DNA of 64,000 bases from Nitzschia sp. DOCU1. Lineage: Eukaryota; Bacillariophyta; Bacillariophyceae; Bacillariales; Bacillariaceae. The notes under the pieces were generated by a model. The model was not told the origin of the DNA. It was given only the letters and a program-made list of their open reading frames with translations, and searched no databases. The DNA lies in contig OX595995.1 in NCBI GenBank assembly GCA_951394045.1, positions 744,001 to 808,000 of the forward strand, written 5' to 3'. Made by a program: the position numbers and the translations under genes. Positions 43,285 through 53,107 of this stretch are shown here, one piece after another; the stretch's first letter is position 1, and each line of letters begins with the position of its first letter.

Positions 43285-43382
43285 TGTGTCATCCATACTC
43301 CATTGAATTTTGGCAGCCGACCGACGGCGGTGCACAATGCACCGCATTGTTCGAATGTCACCATATCTTTCTCAAAAATGAA

Positions 43383-43457
43383 TATCTCAGAACTCTTTTT
43401 TGCATAAGCCTCTATCAATAGTATTCAAAGCTCTGTGCAAAAAAGATGTCTGAGATA
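43383..43457. repeat. Hairpin-forming inverted repeat
   Basis: Arms 43383-43405 and 43435-43457 (23 nt, 20 paired) with a 29-nt loop. The left arm starts TATCTCAGA and contains TCTTTTTTGCA; the right arm is its complement. Confidence 0.8.
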
Positions 43458-43622
43458 CAATGTTTGGATGAAGTAATGATCGATAGAATGGTGTCCATGG
43501 TCGGACCGAGATTTCGTTTCCGTGATAGCATCGAGCGAAAACATCATCGCGCCCAAAAAATGATTCCAAGTTTGACTAATTTGATTGCAATTATTCATGA
43601 TTCAAATGTTAATCCCGGGCGC

Positions 43623-43654
43623 GAGACGTTTACGCGCAGTTTGGAACCGCTAGA
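43623..43654 (-). repeat. Right arm of the 32-bp imperfect inverted repeat
   Basis: Inverted partner of 42153-42184, three mismatches in the centre. Confidence 0.8.
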
Positions 43655-43918
43655 CTCGCGAGGCTGAACGGCGCATTCGCGCTCCGCAATTGATAAATAT
43701 TGAGCGGGGTCGGTCGGGAACCCCACGTCAGTTTGACGGAGGAATACCAAGAATCCCTTAAGTAAATTAAATAGCCCTTCTTCGTTCCACATAATAGAGC
43801 TACAGTCGAAACGACAGAAAATCATTTATGGTCTCACCTGTGGATCTTATTCGTGCACGGACCGAGTGGCGGGGAGCAGAAAATCTGGAATGTGGGAGCT
43901 CTTGCGGAATCAGCCGAA

Positions 43919-44009
43919 GGAATCCCACATCCGGTATTGATTCCGGCCACCGCCGGCTTTCCGGCCACCGCCGAAAAAATTGCCGGCGTTCCGGCGGGGG
44001 CCGGAAATC
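43919..44009 (+). repeat. 91-bp GC-rich direct repeat, copy 1
   Basis: Identical as read to 44311-44401. It contains CCGGCCACCGCCG twice and a complementary GTTCCGGCGGGGGCCGG part, so it can also fold on itself. Confidence 0.9.
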
Positions 44010-44310
44010 AGACTTTGGATACATGCGGATTCCGTATTCCATTCGATGGAAATCGATATTGCCGACAACGGGTGACTGTTCATATTTCAATGCTCGTGTT
44101 GCGTTTGGATTGCCGACAATTCAAAGCAACGACAATGTTTCAAGCCTTCCTTGCAGTACACTCGCAGGGGGAGGTTTGAATGGCAAGTGATCTCTTGAAA
44201 ACGTTCTAGTCATGAAGATTCGTGACGCTAACGCCGCCTTTATTTTTATTGCATCTTTGTCTTCTGGATACTATTATCATCTTCGACCCAACTGACACGA
44301 ACGAACAAAT

Positions 44311-44401
44311 GGAATCCCACATCCGGTATTGATTCCGGCCACCGCCGGCTTTCCGGCCACCGCCGAAAAAATTGCCGGCGTTCCGGCGGGGGCCGGAAAT
44401 C
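44311..44401 (+). repeat. 91-bp GC-rich direct repeat, copy 2
   Basis: Copy of 43919-44009, 392 bp away, in AT-richer surroundings. The flanks differ at once on both sides, so this is a bounded unit. Confidence 0.9.
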
Positions 44402-45607
44402 CAACTTCTAACGCCCCAAGATTCCCTTCGCTACCGCCTCAAGTCCTGCGAGCTCTTACCTTTCAGATCGTCTTTGCGCTGCCTGAACATAATTCTAAAA
44501 ATTGGTCTTCTTAGTTGAGCTGTTATGATAAGAAAAGTTTCGGTGGAACTAAGGTTGCGTTTAATCCTAAATGTAGATTTAATGTTTTTGTGTCTCCATA
44601 TTCGATATATGCCTCATAATTTGATCCGCTCTCGACCGCGCCAGGAACTTATCATTGAGCGGAGCTCGAATTGGCTCTGCCTGATGGCGAGCGGTACGTT
44701 AATTCCGCGTTCGCTCCTGTGACATAGCAAGCAGCACAAATAGTATGCAGGACGAACGGGTTGTGTCGCAACGGCAGAATGATTGATTCTTACTAGTAAT
44801 GATACCGAGGATAGTAGCTACTACTATCATAGGGACGCAACAAGGTCAAGGGCTTCTCTAGAGTAGTATGCATAGAGAGGAAAGAAGGTCGAGATGGGGG
44901 GGCTCGGGTGATGGCGCCAGATCTGATTTTCTATTCGCTCGACAGAGGGCCAACTGTGGGTACAATAATTTCGAACGCGAAACGCTTTCAATTCGGTACA
45001 AATAAATGGCACAGTACGAATTGTCATGATAATAAAATGTCCGAACCATACCCAGCATGCGGGGTTTTTAGAGCGCACAAGGCCGTGCGCACCTTCCACG
45101 CGTCAACAAAATAAATGGGCGCTGAAGCGGAAGCGGCGGCAACGGGACCAAATTAAAACTATTGCCCCTTCGAAACGAAGGATACAGTCAGTAGGCAACC
45201 AATTAGCGCTAATAGTTCGCATCATTCGCTCCGTGCTTAACACATCGACATTAGATGAGAATTCAGTCGCCCGGGTTTGCAGCCATCGTAAAACAAATCG
45301 GGGTATTTGCTGCACCTGATATGAGTAGCTTTTGTCGTGCCGCAGCCGAAGCGTTTCTCACGGAGAAGGTCTGGTGAGAAAAGTGGACATAAATTCCCCT
45401 TCGCTTCATCCTATCTTTGTAACAAAGAAACACACACCTGTGGCCTGCTGTCTGAAGTTCGCGACGAATGAGCTTTTGTTGTGCTCCCCTGGTCATTCTT
45501 ACTCTTCACCGTCAACTTCTCGGACGACGAGGTCCCCGCGGAGGAGCACCAAAACAAGAACCAGCGGGTCTTCTTCTTCATCCTGCACAGGACGAGGAGT
45601 GAAAGAC

Positions 45608-47356
45608 ATGGCGGATCGATCATGTCGACAAGAAGTCGAAGAGGCACAAGAAGAAGCAGGAGAGGGGGTACTATCTCAAGAATTATATGCCACCAGCATC
45701 ATTTCTGAAAAGCAGTTTGCTGCCGATTGCTTTTCAACTGCTGCGGATGTTATGAACAGTGAGACCACATTTCCCTTTAGTATGTTAGCCTCACTTGTTC
45801 AACAAGGCGAAAGAAGGTCAACCTCTGGTGGTGCTGGCCAGGCGCCGGGCCACCACCAGCAGAAGGGATACTATCTCTTCAGCTCGGCAACAACAAGAAT
45901 CTTCCCACCACCAGAATCAGCAGACGAGGGGGGCAGCGACGTTGATCCTACTACCTTCTTGCCTACGCCTTTTAACCCCGCTGTTGGACGACCCACGTCT
46001 GTCTTTTTGCCTGGATATCAAGAAATCGATTTCGCGACTGAAGCGAGCCCGCACACTTCTCCTCCTCTCTCCGGCGGAGGAGTACGAACTTTTTCTCGTC
46101 ATCAAGAACAAGCAGATAGTTATTTTGGTGGCAGCGCTACTAGTACTACCTTCAAAACTACAAAAGACCAAGAAGAACCTCGCTTCTTATTCCACGAGCC
46201 GGCAGAGCACCAAGAAGCACGCACCATCAGGAAGAAGCAACAAAAATCAAGTTGGACCTCGTCCTGCGGGCGGTCAAAACGTATCCCTGGTGGTAGTACG
46301 ATCTCGACGTCCTCAATACCCCACGTTTCTGTCGCCCCCGTACCTCCTGCTCTCATCTTTGGACTAGGGCATGGGGGGACGACGAGACAACTGTCGTTAC
46401 CTGTGGTTCAGCAGCAGGGCCAGCTGCAGTCATTTCAGTACGACGCACAACAGCAGAGTACTAGTAGTAAAGGCCAAATTGTTCCTTTCGCCGAAGAAGG
46501 CGGCCGGCCACTCGTCAGTGCTGGTGGTCCACAGGACGTCGTTGTCGTCCCGCCAAATGATTGGCATCCGTCTTCGAATCATGTAGAAAATCTAGCTCTT
46601 CTTGTTCCTGCAGCTTCAGATTCCAAATTTGGTCCTTCCTCATCTCCTAGCCAGGGAGAAGAACCCCTACGATCCAGCACTGCGGAAACGAGGATACGAA
46701 AACAAGATGACCACTACAAGAATAAGAAGCCACCAGCAGCAGCATCGAGTTCACCAATTACGAAGAAGAAGCCTCAATTAGTACAACGTGACGGAGAAGA
46801 AGCATCGTCGCCAATCACACCGCTCAATTCCAGAAACTTTTACTATATCGAAATGCGTGACTGGTTGTTGCAACTCGATGATGGACAATTGCAAGATGTT
46901 CTTTGTCCACCGGCGCCACAAGAAGAAGAACAAGAACCACCAGCAGCAGTTAATTTAGAAGGTGCATCACCTGTGTTGGCTGCTACCACTACTGCTGGCC
47001 GTACACGTCGTGCCACGTTGTTCTTTGCTCAAACAGACAGTCTATCGCGGGAAGAACGAAAGGCTAGACTGCTGTCTTCACGCCAGAGTAAAAGCACGCA
47101 ACCAAGGAAACATCGAAAGGTCCACGGAAGACTATCCTTCCACCAACTGAACGCGCTGATCAACGAGGAATGGAAATCCATGCCCGAAGGAGACAAGGAG
47201 TTTTATAGAGATGTGGCTGAGGCTGACAGAGAAAGATACAAGATGGAACGGGGAGAGACCCATGAACAAGATCCGCAGCAGCAGAACAAGAAGAAAAAGA
47301 AAAAGACAGTGGTGTCCTCGACGACGACGACGCCAAACAAGAACAAGAAGAAATAA
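45608..47356 (+). CDS. HMG-box-type protein
   Basis: 582 aa from the first ATG at 45608 (MADRSCRQEVEEAQ); the frame is open upstream to 45332 without an ATG, so an upstream exon is possible. Most of the protein is low-complexity (Ser, Gln, Pro, Lys) with no domain. Residues about 500-555 match the second and third helices of an HMG box (HGRLSFHQLNALINEEWKSM, then EGDKEFYRDVAEADRERYKM), followed by a Lys-rich tail (KKKKKK). The first HMG helix is weak or absent. The fold binds and bends DNA; the protein is probably nuclear. Codon use looks more repetitive than in neighbours. Confidence 0.7.
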   Translation: MADRSCRQEVEEAQEEAGEGVLSQELYATSIISEKQFAADCFSTAADVMNSETTFPFSMLASLVQQGERRSTSGGAGQAPGHHQQKGYYLFSSATTRIFPPPESADEGGSDVDPTTFLPTPFNPAVGRPTSVFLPGYQEIDFATEASPHTSPPLSGGGVRTFSRHQEQADSYFGGSATSTTFKTTKDQEEPRFLFHEPAEHQEARTIRKKQQKSSWTSSCGRSKRIPGGSTISTSSIPHVSVAPVPPALIFGLGHGGTTRQLSLPVVQQQGQLQSFQYDAQQQSTSSKGQIVPFAEEGGRPLVSAGGPQDVVVVPPNDWHPSSNHVENLALLVPAASDSKFGPSSSPSQGEEPLRSSTAETRIRKQDDHYKNKKPPAAASSSPITKKKPQLVQRDGEEASSPITPLNSRNFYYIEMRDWLLQLDDGQLQDVLCPPAPQEEEQEPPAAVNLEGASPVLAATTTAGRTRRATLFFAQTDSLSREERKARLLSSRQSKSTQPRKHRKVHGRLSFHQLNALINEEWKSMPEGDKEFYRDVAEADRERYKMERGETHEQDPQQQNKKKKKKTVVSSTTTTPNKNKKK

Positions 47357-48159
47357 GAAGAAGATGATGATGCCAGCCACGCGGCGCTGTCTATGTTGTG
47401 GCAAACGTCTTCCCCAGAAATGCCGCGGCTGCGAATAATCTATTACTAGTAGTAGTACTAGCAGCGGCAGCACCAAAGCAATACTAGTAACAGCGCAGCA
47501 ACGTGCCATTATCTTGCTCTCTAGCAATCATTGTCGTCTGTCTGAAAGGATCTCTCCCTCCAACGAAAGGCCGCCCCCCCAGCTTGCCGTGCCGGCGCTA
47601 TTTGCCGTAACAAACAAAATCGCATTCAAGCATGCGACGTTGGGTGTGTGCATATCTTAGGTGAGTACCTATCATATGCCACAACGTGCATTCTGCGGCA
47701 ACTTTGGGTGGGCATGCGCGTTCCTACGTAGATTGCAGTACATTCTGTACGCCACTGGAATGGTGCAACGCGCAGAACACCCAATCGCTCACAGTTTCCC
47801 AGCGCGGCGATGGTGCCCGAGAAACAACCACGAGAAGCACTCATAACCTCAACAAGGACTCCGCTGTTGGACGACAACGAAAAGAAAGAGACGAAGGAGT
47901 GGTGTCATCGCAGATCTTTCCCATCACCCCCAGCAGAAAAACAATTCTGAACGCACGAACGACGAGACGAAGCATCCGTCGAGCAAGAGCAAGGGCAAGT
48001 AAGTTTAACTCGTTGCCTTGCATTGCAAAACACGTGATAAAATCGGCTATTGCAGTGGGATGGTAGTATTTCTTGACACCAGTGTTCTCTCCCCTGTGGA
48101 CAAAACTCTCACTAATGATGAGTGTGTTCTTTCCATAGCAGTCTGGAACGACATTAAAC
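47357..48159. other. Intergenic with a likely 5' UTR intron
   Basis: About 800 bp between two plus-strand genes. A good donor (GTAAGT near 47999) and acceptor (CATAGCAG near 48141) frame a candidate 143-bp intron in the leader of the downstream gene. No other gene seen. Confidence 0.45.
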
Positions 48160-49188
48160 ATGCCAGGTCCAAAGATAGGGCCGCGCCCTCCCGATTTTGA
48201 CGAGCAGTTAATTCGTCAATCTCCAACGTTTATCAAGTGGGCAACGCTTAGCCCCGGGGAGAAGTTGCGGTATGCCTGTCGGGAATTTACCAAAGGTCAA
48301 GGTGAAGATGAAGAGCGTTTGATGCGACGAATCATGATTGCTCGTCGAAATAATGTCAAGGATCATCAAATGCTCAAACGGGCGCGTCAGCTTGTTAACG
48401 GAGAAGAGGATACGGATCCGAAGAAATCCGACGGGGAAATGCCCGAGCTGGGCCCTGAACCGCCGTCCAAAGCGGCAAAATCGGCAAACGGGGAGGCGAC
48501 ACGCAGCTCCAAGACTCGCAGGCGCCGCCCATCGGCCATGTTCGATGACGAGGAGGTTGCCAACCAAATGGATGTAGCTGCAGTTGAGGCAACTCGGACT
48601 TACCGATCGTGGCTTGCGCTAGACGACGGGGCCGTCTGTGTGTACAATCAAAAGTACATCAAAGGCAGGGAGGGCCATGATTGGCTGCTCCGCAAGAATA
48701 TTTGGAGACGGATGCGCTATCGTAGAGAAAACAAGAAAATCATGGAGAAGCTGCGCCAAGAAGACGGTCCTCCTCCTGTTGATCCTGCGGCCAATAGCAC
48801 ATCCAAATCAAATGGCCGCGGCGGCGATGCAAACGCGTCTTCAGTGGCCTCTCAGATTATTGACCAGACCTTGCTGCATCCTAGCGCTCCAAAGTCTCGG
48901 TCAAAAGCGGGGAACCGTACAACGGGCTCACGCGGTTCCAACGCAACTCTTGCTACTACCAGTCTGGACCAGACCGACGAGGACATGACCCAGGCTGTCG
49001 AAGCAGCTGTCGCCGTCGCGGAGTCTTATACCAAGAGTGCGCATTACAAGAATGCCATGGTTCACAATCCTTTGGACACAGCCGCCAGTTCGGCTGCCTT
49101 GGATGCAGCGGCAAGGTTGGCCGCTTCGGCTGATGTCGACGAAGAGGCCATTGCCGCTGCCACGGCGGCCCTTGCACAAACCTCCTAG
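48160..49188 (+). CDS. Conserved-looking protein of unknown function, probably nuclear
   Basis: 342 aa, ATG at 48160 just after a candidate leader intron. The N-terminus (GPRPPDFDEQLIRQSPTFI) is followed by a basic segment with a possible nuclear localisation signal (SSKTRRRRPSA, about 115-127). A motif-like central part follows (VYNQKYIKGREGHDWLLRKN, IWRRMRYRRENKKIMEKL), then an Ala-rich C-terminus with predicted helices (AAVEAAVAVAESY; AAATAALAQTS). No family was recognised. The ordered central block suggests a real domain, perhaps in transcription or chromatin, but that is only inference. Confidence 0.65.
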   Translation: MPGPKIGPRPPDFDEQLIRQSPTFIKWATLSPGEKLRYACREFTKGQGEDEERLMRRIMIARRNNVKDHQMLKRARQLVNGEEDTDPKKSDGEMPELGPEPPSKAAKSANGEATRSSKTRRRRPSAMFDDEEVANQMDVAAVEATRTYRSWLALDDGAVCVYNQKYIKGREGHDWLLRKNIWRRMRYRRENKKIMEKLRQEDGPPPVDPAANSTSKSNGRGGDANASSVASQIIDQTLLHPSAPKSRSKAGNRTTGSRGSNATLATTSLDQTDEDMTQAVEAAVAVAESYTKSAHYKNAMVHNPLDTAASSAALDAAARLAASADVDEEAIAAATAALAQTS

Positions 49189-49341
49189 TTCTACTAGGCA
49201 CGCTCTAGCGACACTAGGGGTTTGGGGTTCAAAAGTTTAATTGTAAGTGCGGGATATCGCTAAGATTAAAAGTTTCTTTTCGTCTATATACTCAATCAAT
49301 TTTCAGATACGTCGTCAGCCTCAATCAGCAAAATCTTGTAT

Positions 49342-50757
49342 CTAGAACATTGTCCACAGGGACGAGTTGTCGTTACGTGCCACCGAGCAGGGATACAATT
49401 CTATCTCTTCTCCGAATTTGGGATGGTGATGAATCGTCAGACACAGATTCGAACCAAACTGGTCGGGACGAGGGCCGATTTCAAATGGTTCGGAGAGTGT
49501 GACATTGCTGCCCAGAGGTGCTGTCCAATGCTGGTGCGGATTGGTGGTGTTGCAGATTGCAAGTGATGCACTAGTATCCGCGTGTTGCAAGCAGAACACC
49601 GTCCCAACTACCTGAATCAACCATTCTTCCTCGCTTGGTCTACTAGTGTTGGTGGTATCGAAGATGAAATCAAATCTCACGGAGTCGGAAGAACAATAGT
49701 GGAGGAACAGGTTGTCGCCCTCCTGACACGATATCGCGGACGCCGGGTGATGGTTGGGGCAGGTCATGCACCATTCCACCTCGGCGTTGGACTCTTGCCA
49801 CCAATAGGAAGAGTTCCAGTACAGTTTCAAGCGGAAAGAATCTTCGTCTGGCGGCGACGGTGTCTCGGTAATCGGTCTGGTGACGTTGGTACAATAATCG
49901 GTCCGACTAGAGTCTAGGGCCGCTAGAGGGCATCCAGGAACTTCTTCAAAGTTCAATCTCTGGTAGCAGTACAAGCTGGAATCACAATCAGCAGGCGAAT
50001 TGCAGTCACCAGCGCACATTCCAAGACGTGGGGTGGCTGCGGTCGGAGTGGGCGTCAAAGGGGCTTGGGTTGTTGGTCGTTGAGTCGTCGTCTCCACTGA
50101 TAGTACAGACGGTACTAGAGTTGGAGTAGGTGATGGCTCGACTGGTATCGATGGAATTGCACCCCATGGTCCGCCTTCTTTATCGCCATGTGGAAACTCC
50201 GTAGGCTGATCGGTTGGTTCCAAGGAAACAGATGGCATTTCAGAATGGCAAAATTTCTTGTACGGCAATCGCTCCATATTCCCATAGCACAAGTCTCGAG
50301 TAGGGGAGGAGGAGACCACCTCTTCCGTGTAAAAGTCCAAAGGCTCGGACGATTTGGACGACTTGGATAGAGTGCTTTCTTCGTCATCGGCGAGCGTGGA
50401 CGGATCGTTCTTTCGTCTCAGGTTCTCGTTCCGGTCCAGGAATACGGCTGACCCTGTCGCGCTGTCACCAAAAAATAAATTGGAGATACTTCTAAGCTTA
50501 ACAAGTATTTGGTGACATGCCGGGTCATCTGGGTCGTCCAGACATGTTGAAGGGATAGCAGGGTGATCCGACAGATCTCGCTTCTGGTGGTGGTTCGCTC
50601 GTTCTTGTTGGAAGCTTGATGCGGCTACTTCTGCTGGATGTCGTGGTCGCTGCCCTCGTAGAAGCCCAGAATGCACTATAACAGGGAAGGTTAGGAAGAT
50701 AACTATTTGAGCGGTTGCTATCATTGTTGCTATTGGTAATATCGGACAGTAGGCCAT
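49342..50757 (-). CDS. Secreted protein with Cys-rich module and beta-trefoil lectin-like C-terminus
   Basis: 471 aa; starts at 50757 or at Met12, both giving a signal peptide (MIATAQIVIFLTFPVIVHSG). A low-complexity Ser/Thr/Pro region (TTTQRPTTQAPLTPTPT) suited to O-glycosylation precedes a Cys module (CAGDCNSPADCDSSLYCYQR, then PGCPLAALDSSRTDYC). This C-x3-C-x5-C-x5-C type recurs in secreted diatom proteins. The last 150 residues show two repeats of FCLQHA...CNTTNPHQHW and LCLTIHHH...CSVARNDNSSLW. They fit the QxW-type sugar-binding beta-trefoil fold (ricin-B-type lectin). Likely extracellular and glycan-binding; no catalytic domain is seen. Confidence 0.7.
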   Translation of the reverse strand: MAYCPILPIATMIATAQIVIFLTFPVIVHSGLLRGQRPRHPAEVAASSFQQERANHHQKRDLSDHPAIPSTCLDDPDDPACHQILVKLRSISNLFFGDSATGSAVFLDRNENLRRKNDPSTLADDEESTLSKSSKSSEPLDFYTEEVVSSSPTRDLCYGNMERLPYKKFCHSEMPSVSLEPTDQPTEFPHGDKEGGPWGAIPSIPVEPSPTPTLVPSVLSVETTTQRPTTQAPLTPTPTAATPRLGMCAGDCNSPADCDSSLYCYQRLNFEEVPGCPLAALDSSRTDYCTNVTRPITETPSPPDEDSFRLKLYWNSSYWWQESNAEVEWCMTCPNHHPASAISCQEGDNLFLHYCSSDSVRFDFIFDTTNTSRPSEEEWLIQVVGTVFCLQHADTSASLAICNTTNPHQHWTAPLGSNVTLSEPFEIGPRPDQFGSNLCLTIHHHPKFGEEIELYPCSVARNDNSSLWTMF

Positions 50758-51352
50758 CTAAAAAGTGAGCTTCCGCTTTCGTTTTTGACAGCCGATTCTA
50801 GTCATGCTTTGTACGTCATCTTCCATGAATCGACCAAATCGACTTGGGCGTTTGAATCCCGCTAATCCAACTACGAGTGACTCGCGGCATATCTCGTTGG
50901 TTCGGAACCAAGGTGGTGTCTCGTGGCAAGAGCTACTGTGACTATCCGAATGCATTTGTCATTAATGATTCAGGCGGTTGTTTGTAGCTGTCACTGCTCC
51001 CCAGTAGGAGTTATCGGCACAATACCAATTTCGACAGCAGCTCAAACTCGTGAGGGAACAACAAGCGTCGAGACATCAGCAAGAACTTCCAGCCGTGGCT
51101 ACTAGTAGTTCCGGCTACCACCCAAAACGGAGTAGAGGCTGGATCTTGGAACATTAAAACGACGAGGCATTCCCATCACATCCATTTTCGTGTGGACTTC
51201 CGTACAGTGCCACGAATGAATGAATCAAGTCAGCGAACGAAATTTCAGCGACGAGTGAAATCGGCCAACATAGTAGTACGCCAGAGACTGAAGCAGGTAG
51301 GTTTTTCGGGGAAACATTTCGAGCACTGGCATACCATTGTAAATCGTTGTCG
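50758..51352. other. Intergenic, no gene seen
   Basis: About 600 bp between two minus-strand genes, holding the 5' region of the secreted-protein gene and the 3' UTR of the first kinase gene. Confidence 0.5.
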
Positions 51353-52546
51353 CTATTGCTGAGATTGCCATTCGCCCTTTTCCAAAAAGAAGCGTTCGAT
51401 TCTACACTTGGCATATTGGAGATAATCAAAATTTTCGCAGCCTTCCGAGGCTGCTTGATTGACCGCCCACAATCCCCATACCAAATGATTGGCCAAGACA
51501 AATCCCTTGATTTCCAAAAGTAGTGCATGGACGGCATGATCATTACCATTATCATCCTCGGCAATGACGCCACTTGCAATTAAATAGTCTCGGGCAAAGG
51601 CTTCTTGCTGAGCAGGAGATGGAAACAGACTGTAGTCGGGCGTACCGGCCTTTTGATCGGTTCCACCGGCGAATTCATTAAAGTGATTGGCAATATCATA
51701 GGCCAGATAGTTAATGCCGCCATATTCAAAATCAATCAATTGGATCGTGCCAGGGCCCGTCTTGAGAAAGTTGGCCGCCAGCAAATCATTATGACAAAAG
51801 CCCACCTTGGCAGTAGGATTACAGACATCCTTTTTGAGCCATGTCAATTCGTCTGTCAGTCCGGATAGGGGAAGCACGGCAGCTCGTCTCGTATCCGATT
51901 CCAACGCAAAAGATGCATTTTGAGCTTGTTGGAGCCAGGATTCTAGTTGCGTCCATAACGTTGGAGGCGAAGCGGGATTGTGGTACTCGTAAAGCTCCTC
52001 TGGGATGACAAATTGGGAATGCAGCCGCCCCAAGGATCGTGCAATTCCTCGCGAAAGTTCTGGATCACTCAATTCTCGGACTTGTAAATGGACGGAATTT
52101 GAACACCACGCCTCCAGTCGCCCGTTGCCAAAGCGACCATAGTATGGCAACGCAAGTCCCTGGGCGGCCAGTGCAGCATACGTCGATGTTTCCACATCCC
52201 GATCAATCATTCCGTGGCCTCCAAATATTCGAACTAGAACTTCGGGTGGAACGTCGGCGGCGGCCAATGGCGCGAGTCCCGACACGTGGTACAACTTGTT
52301 CGTGATGCCACCCGCGACATTTCTGACTTGCAATTTCAGTAGTTGTTCCACAGAAAGCTCGAACAAAGAGCATACTACCTGTCGAATCGAGTCGTCGTCG
52401 CCGTCCACTGCGTCGAGTGAGGGTAAATAGGCTCGGCCATCCACGACAAATCGTTGTATAGGAAACGCCGACGAAACACTTTTGTCCCCATTTCTGATAG
52501 GATCCAAGAGGTGCTTTCGTGCCTCAATGTAGTCGCTGGGAGCCAT
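51353..52546 (-). CDS. Choline/ethanolamine kinase, tandem copy 1
   Basis: 397 aa from the ATG at 52546. Domain order is that of choline/ethanolamine kinases: LKLQVRNVAGGITNKLYHVS (N-lobe), VLVRIFGGHGMIDRD (ATP lobe), LPYYGRFGNGRLEAW, Brenner motif VGFCHNDLLAANFL with catalytic Asp, and the choline kinase motif IQLIDFEYGGINYLAYDIAN. The reaction is ATP-dependent phosphorylation of choline or ethanolamine, the first Kennedy-pathway step to phosphatidylcholine or phosphatidylethanolamine. Substrate preference cannot be told from sequence. A paralogue in the same orientation lies 561 bp upstream (53108-54307), sharing VETSTYAALAAQG, ALPYYGRFGNGR and FEYGG. Confidence 0.92.
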   Translation of the reverse strand: MAPSDYIEARKHLLDPIRNGDKSVSSAFPIQRFVVDGRAYLPSLDAVDGDDDSIRQVVCSLFELSVEQLLKLQVRNVAGGITNKLYHVSGLAPLAAADVPPEVLVRIFGGHGMIDRDVETSTYAALAAQGLALPYYGRFGNGRLEAWCSNSVHLQVRELSDPELSRGIARSLGRLHSQFVIPEELYEYHNPASPPTLWTQLESWLQQAQNASFALESDTRRAAVLPLSGLTDELTWLKKDVCNPTAKVGFCHNDLLAANFLKTGPGTIQLIDFEYGGINYLAYDIANHFNEFAGGTDQKAGTPDYSLFPSPAQQEAFARDYLIASGVIAEDDNGNDHAVHALLLEIKGFVLANHLVWGLWAVNQAASEGCENFDYLQYAKCRIERFFLEKGEWQSQQ

Positions 52547-53107
52547 GACTGCAGTCACTCTTTTGACTATGGAAACCAGCTGGGGTGAGAGCGTTGCTTC
52601 CTGATGGGGCTATGTTGGCTGCAATCGGCACGGCAGGAATGCATCGGCCGTCATTGTCACTTCTTGTGTATCCAATCGATGGTGGCCACCGACCTCCCTC
52701 AAAAGCGCTTCCACGTGGAATAGAAAACAAACCGGTCACGCCAGTCAAAAGGTCGGATGAGTCAGAAAACAGATCGCACCACACCATTGCGACAGGGATA
52801 ATGCCTGCATCGCTCCTTTCTTCGTCCTGTTGTTAACGATAGTGGCGATGATGCTTCACATATCCTGTAGTAACAATGGTAGCTCAACAAACTAACTAAT
52901 TGACTAATGATTTGCTGCGGTGCTTGCTGTTTAGCACTACACTGTTGCTCTACTTGCGTGCGTTTTGTTCTGTCGTGACGAAAACAAGCGTCTGTAATCT
53001 CTATTAGTAGCGACCATGACACCCCCAACCACTGTGAATGGGCTGGAGCATGTGCGATATCCTATCATGCCACACTAGAGCCGCTTGCTTTTCACAACTG
53101 CCACACA
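52547..53107. other. Spacer between the tandem kinases
   Basis: 561 bp with no gene; it should hold the promoter of copy 1 and the 3' UTR of copy 2. Confidence 0.5.

Larger units (their letters stand above)
43282..45607. other. 2.3-kb gene-poor, repeat-bearing stretch
   Basis: No supported gene. It holds a long hairpin (43383-43457), the right arm of the inverted repeat (43623-43654) and two copies of a 91-bp GC-rich repeat. Frames reading through these repeats (such as 43853-44179) are repeat-driven and not accepted as genes. Confidence 0.5.

Noticed and set aside
43853..44179. 108-codon frame reading through the 91-bp repeat
   Set aside because: Its peptide (PATAGFPATAEK) is fixed by the repeat in both copies, and the flanks show no coding signal.
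45795..46367. 190-codon frame inside the HMG-box gene
   Set aside because: Shadow frame created by the biased codons of the low-complexity region.
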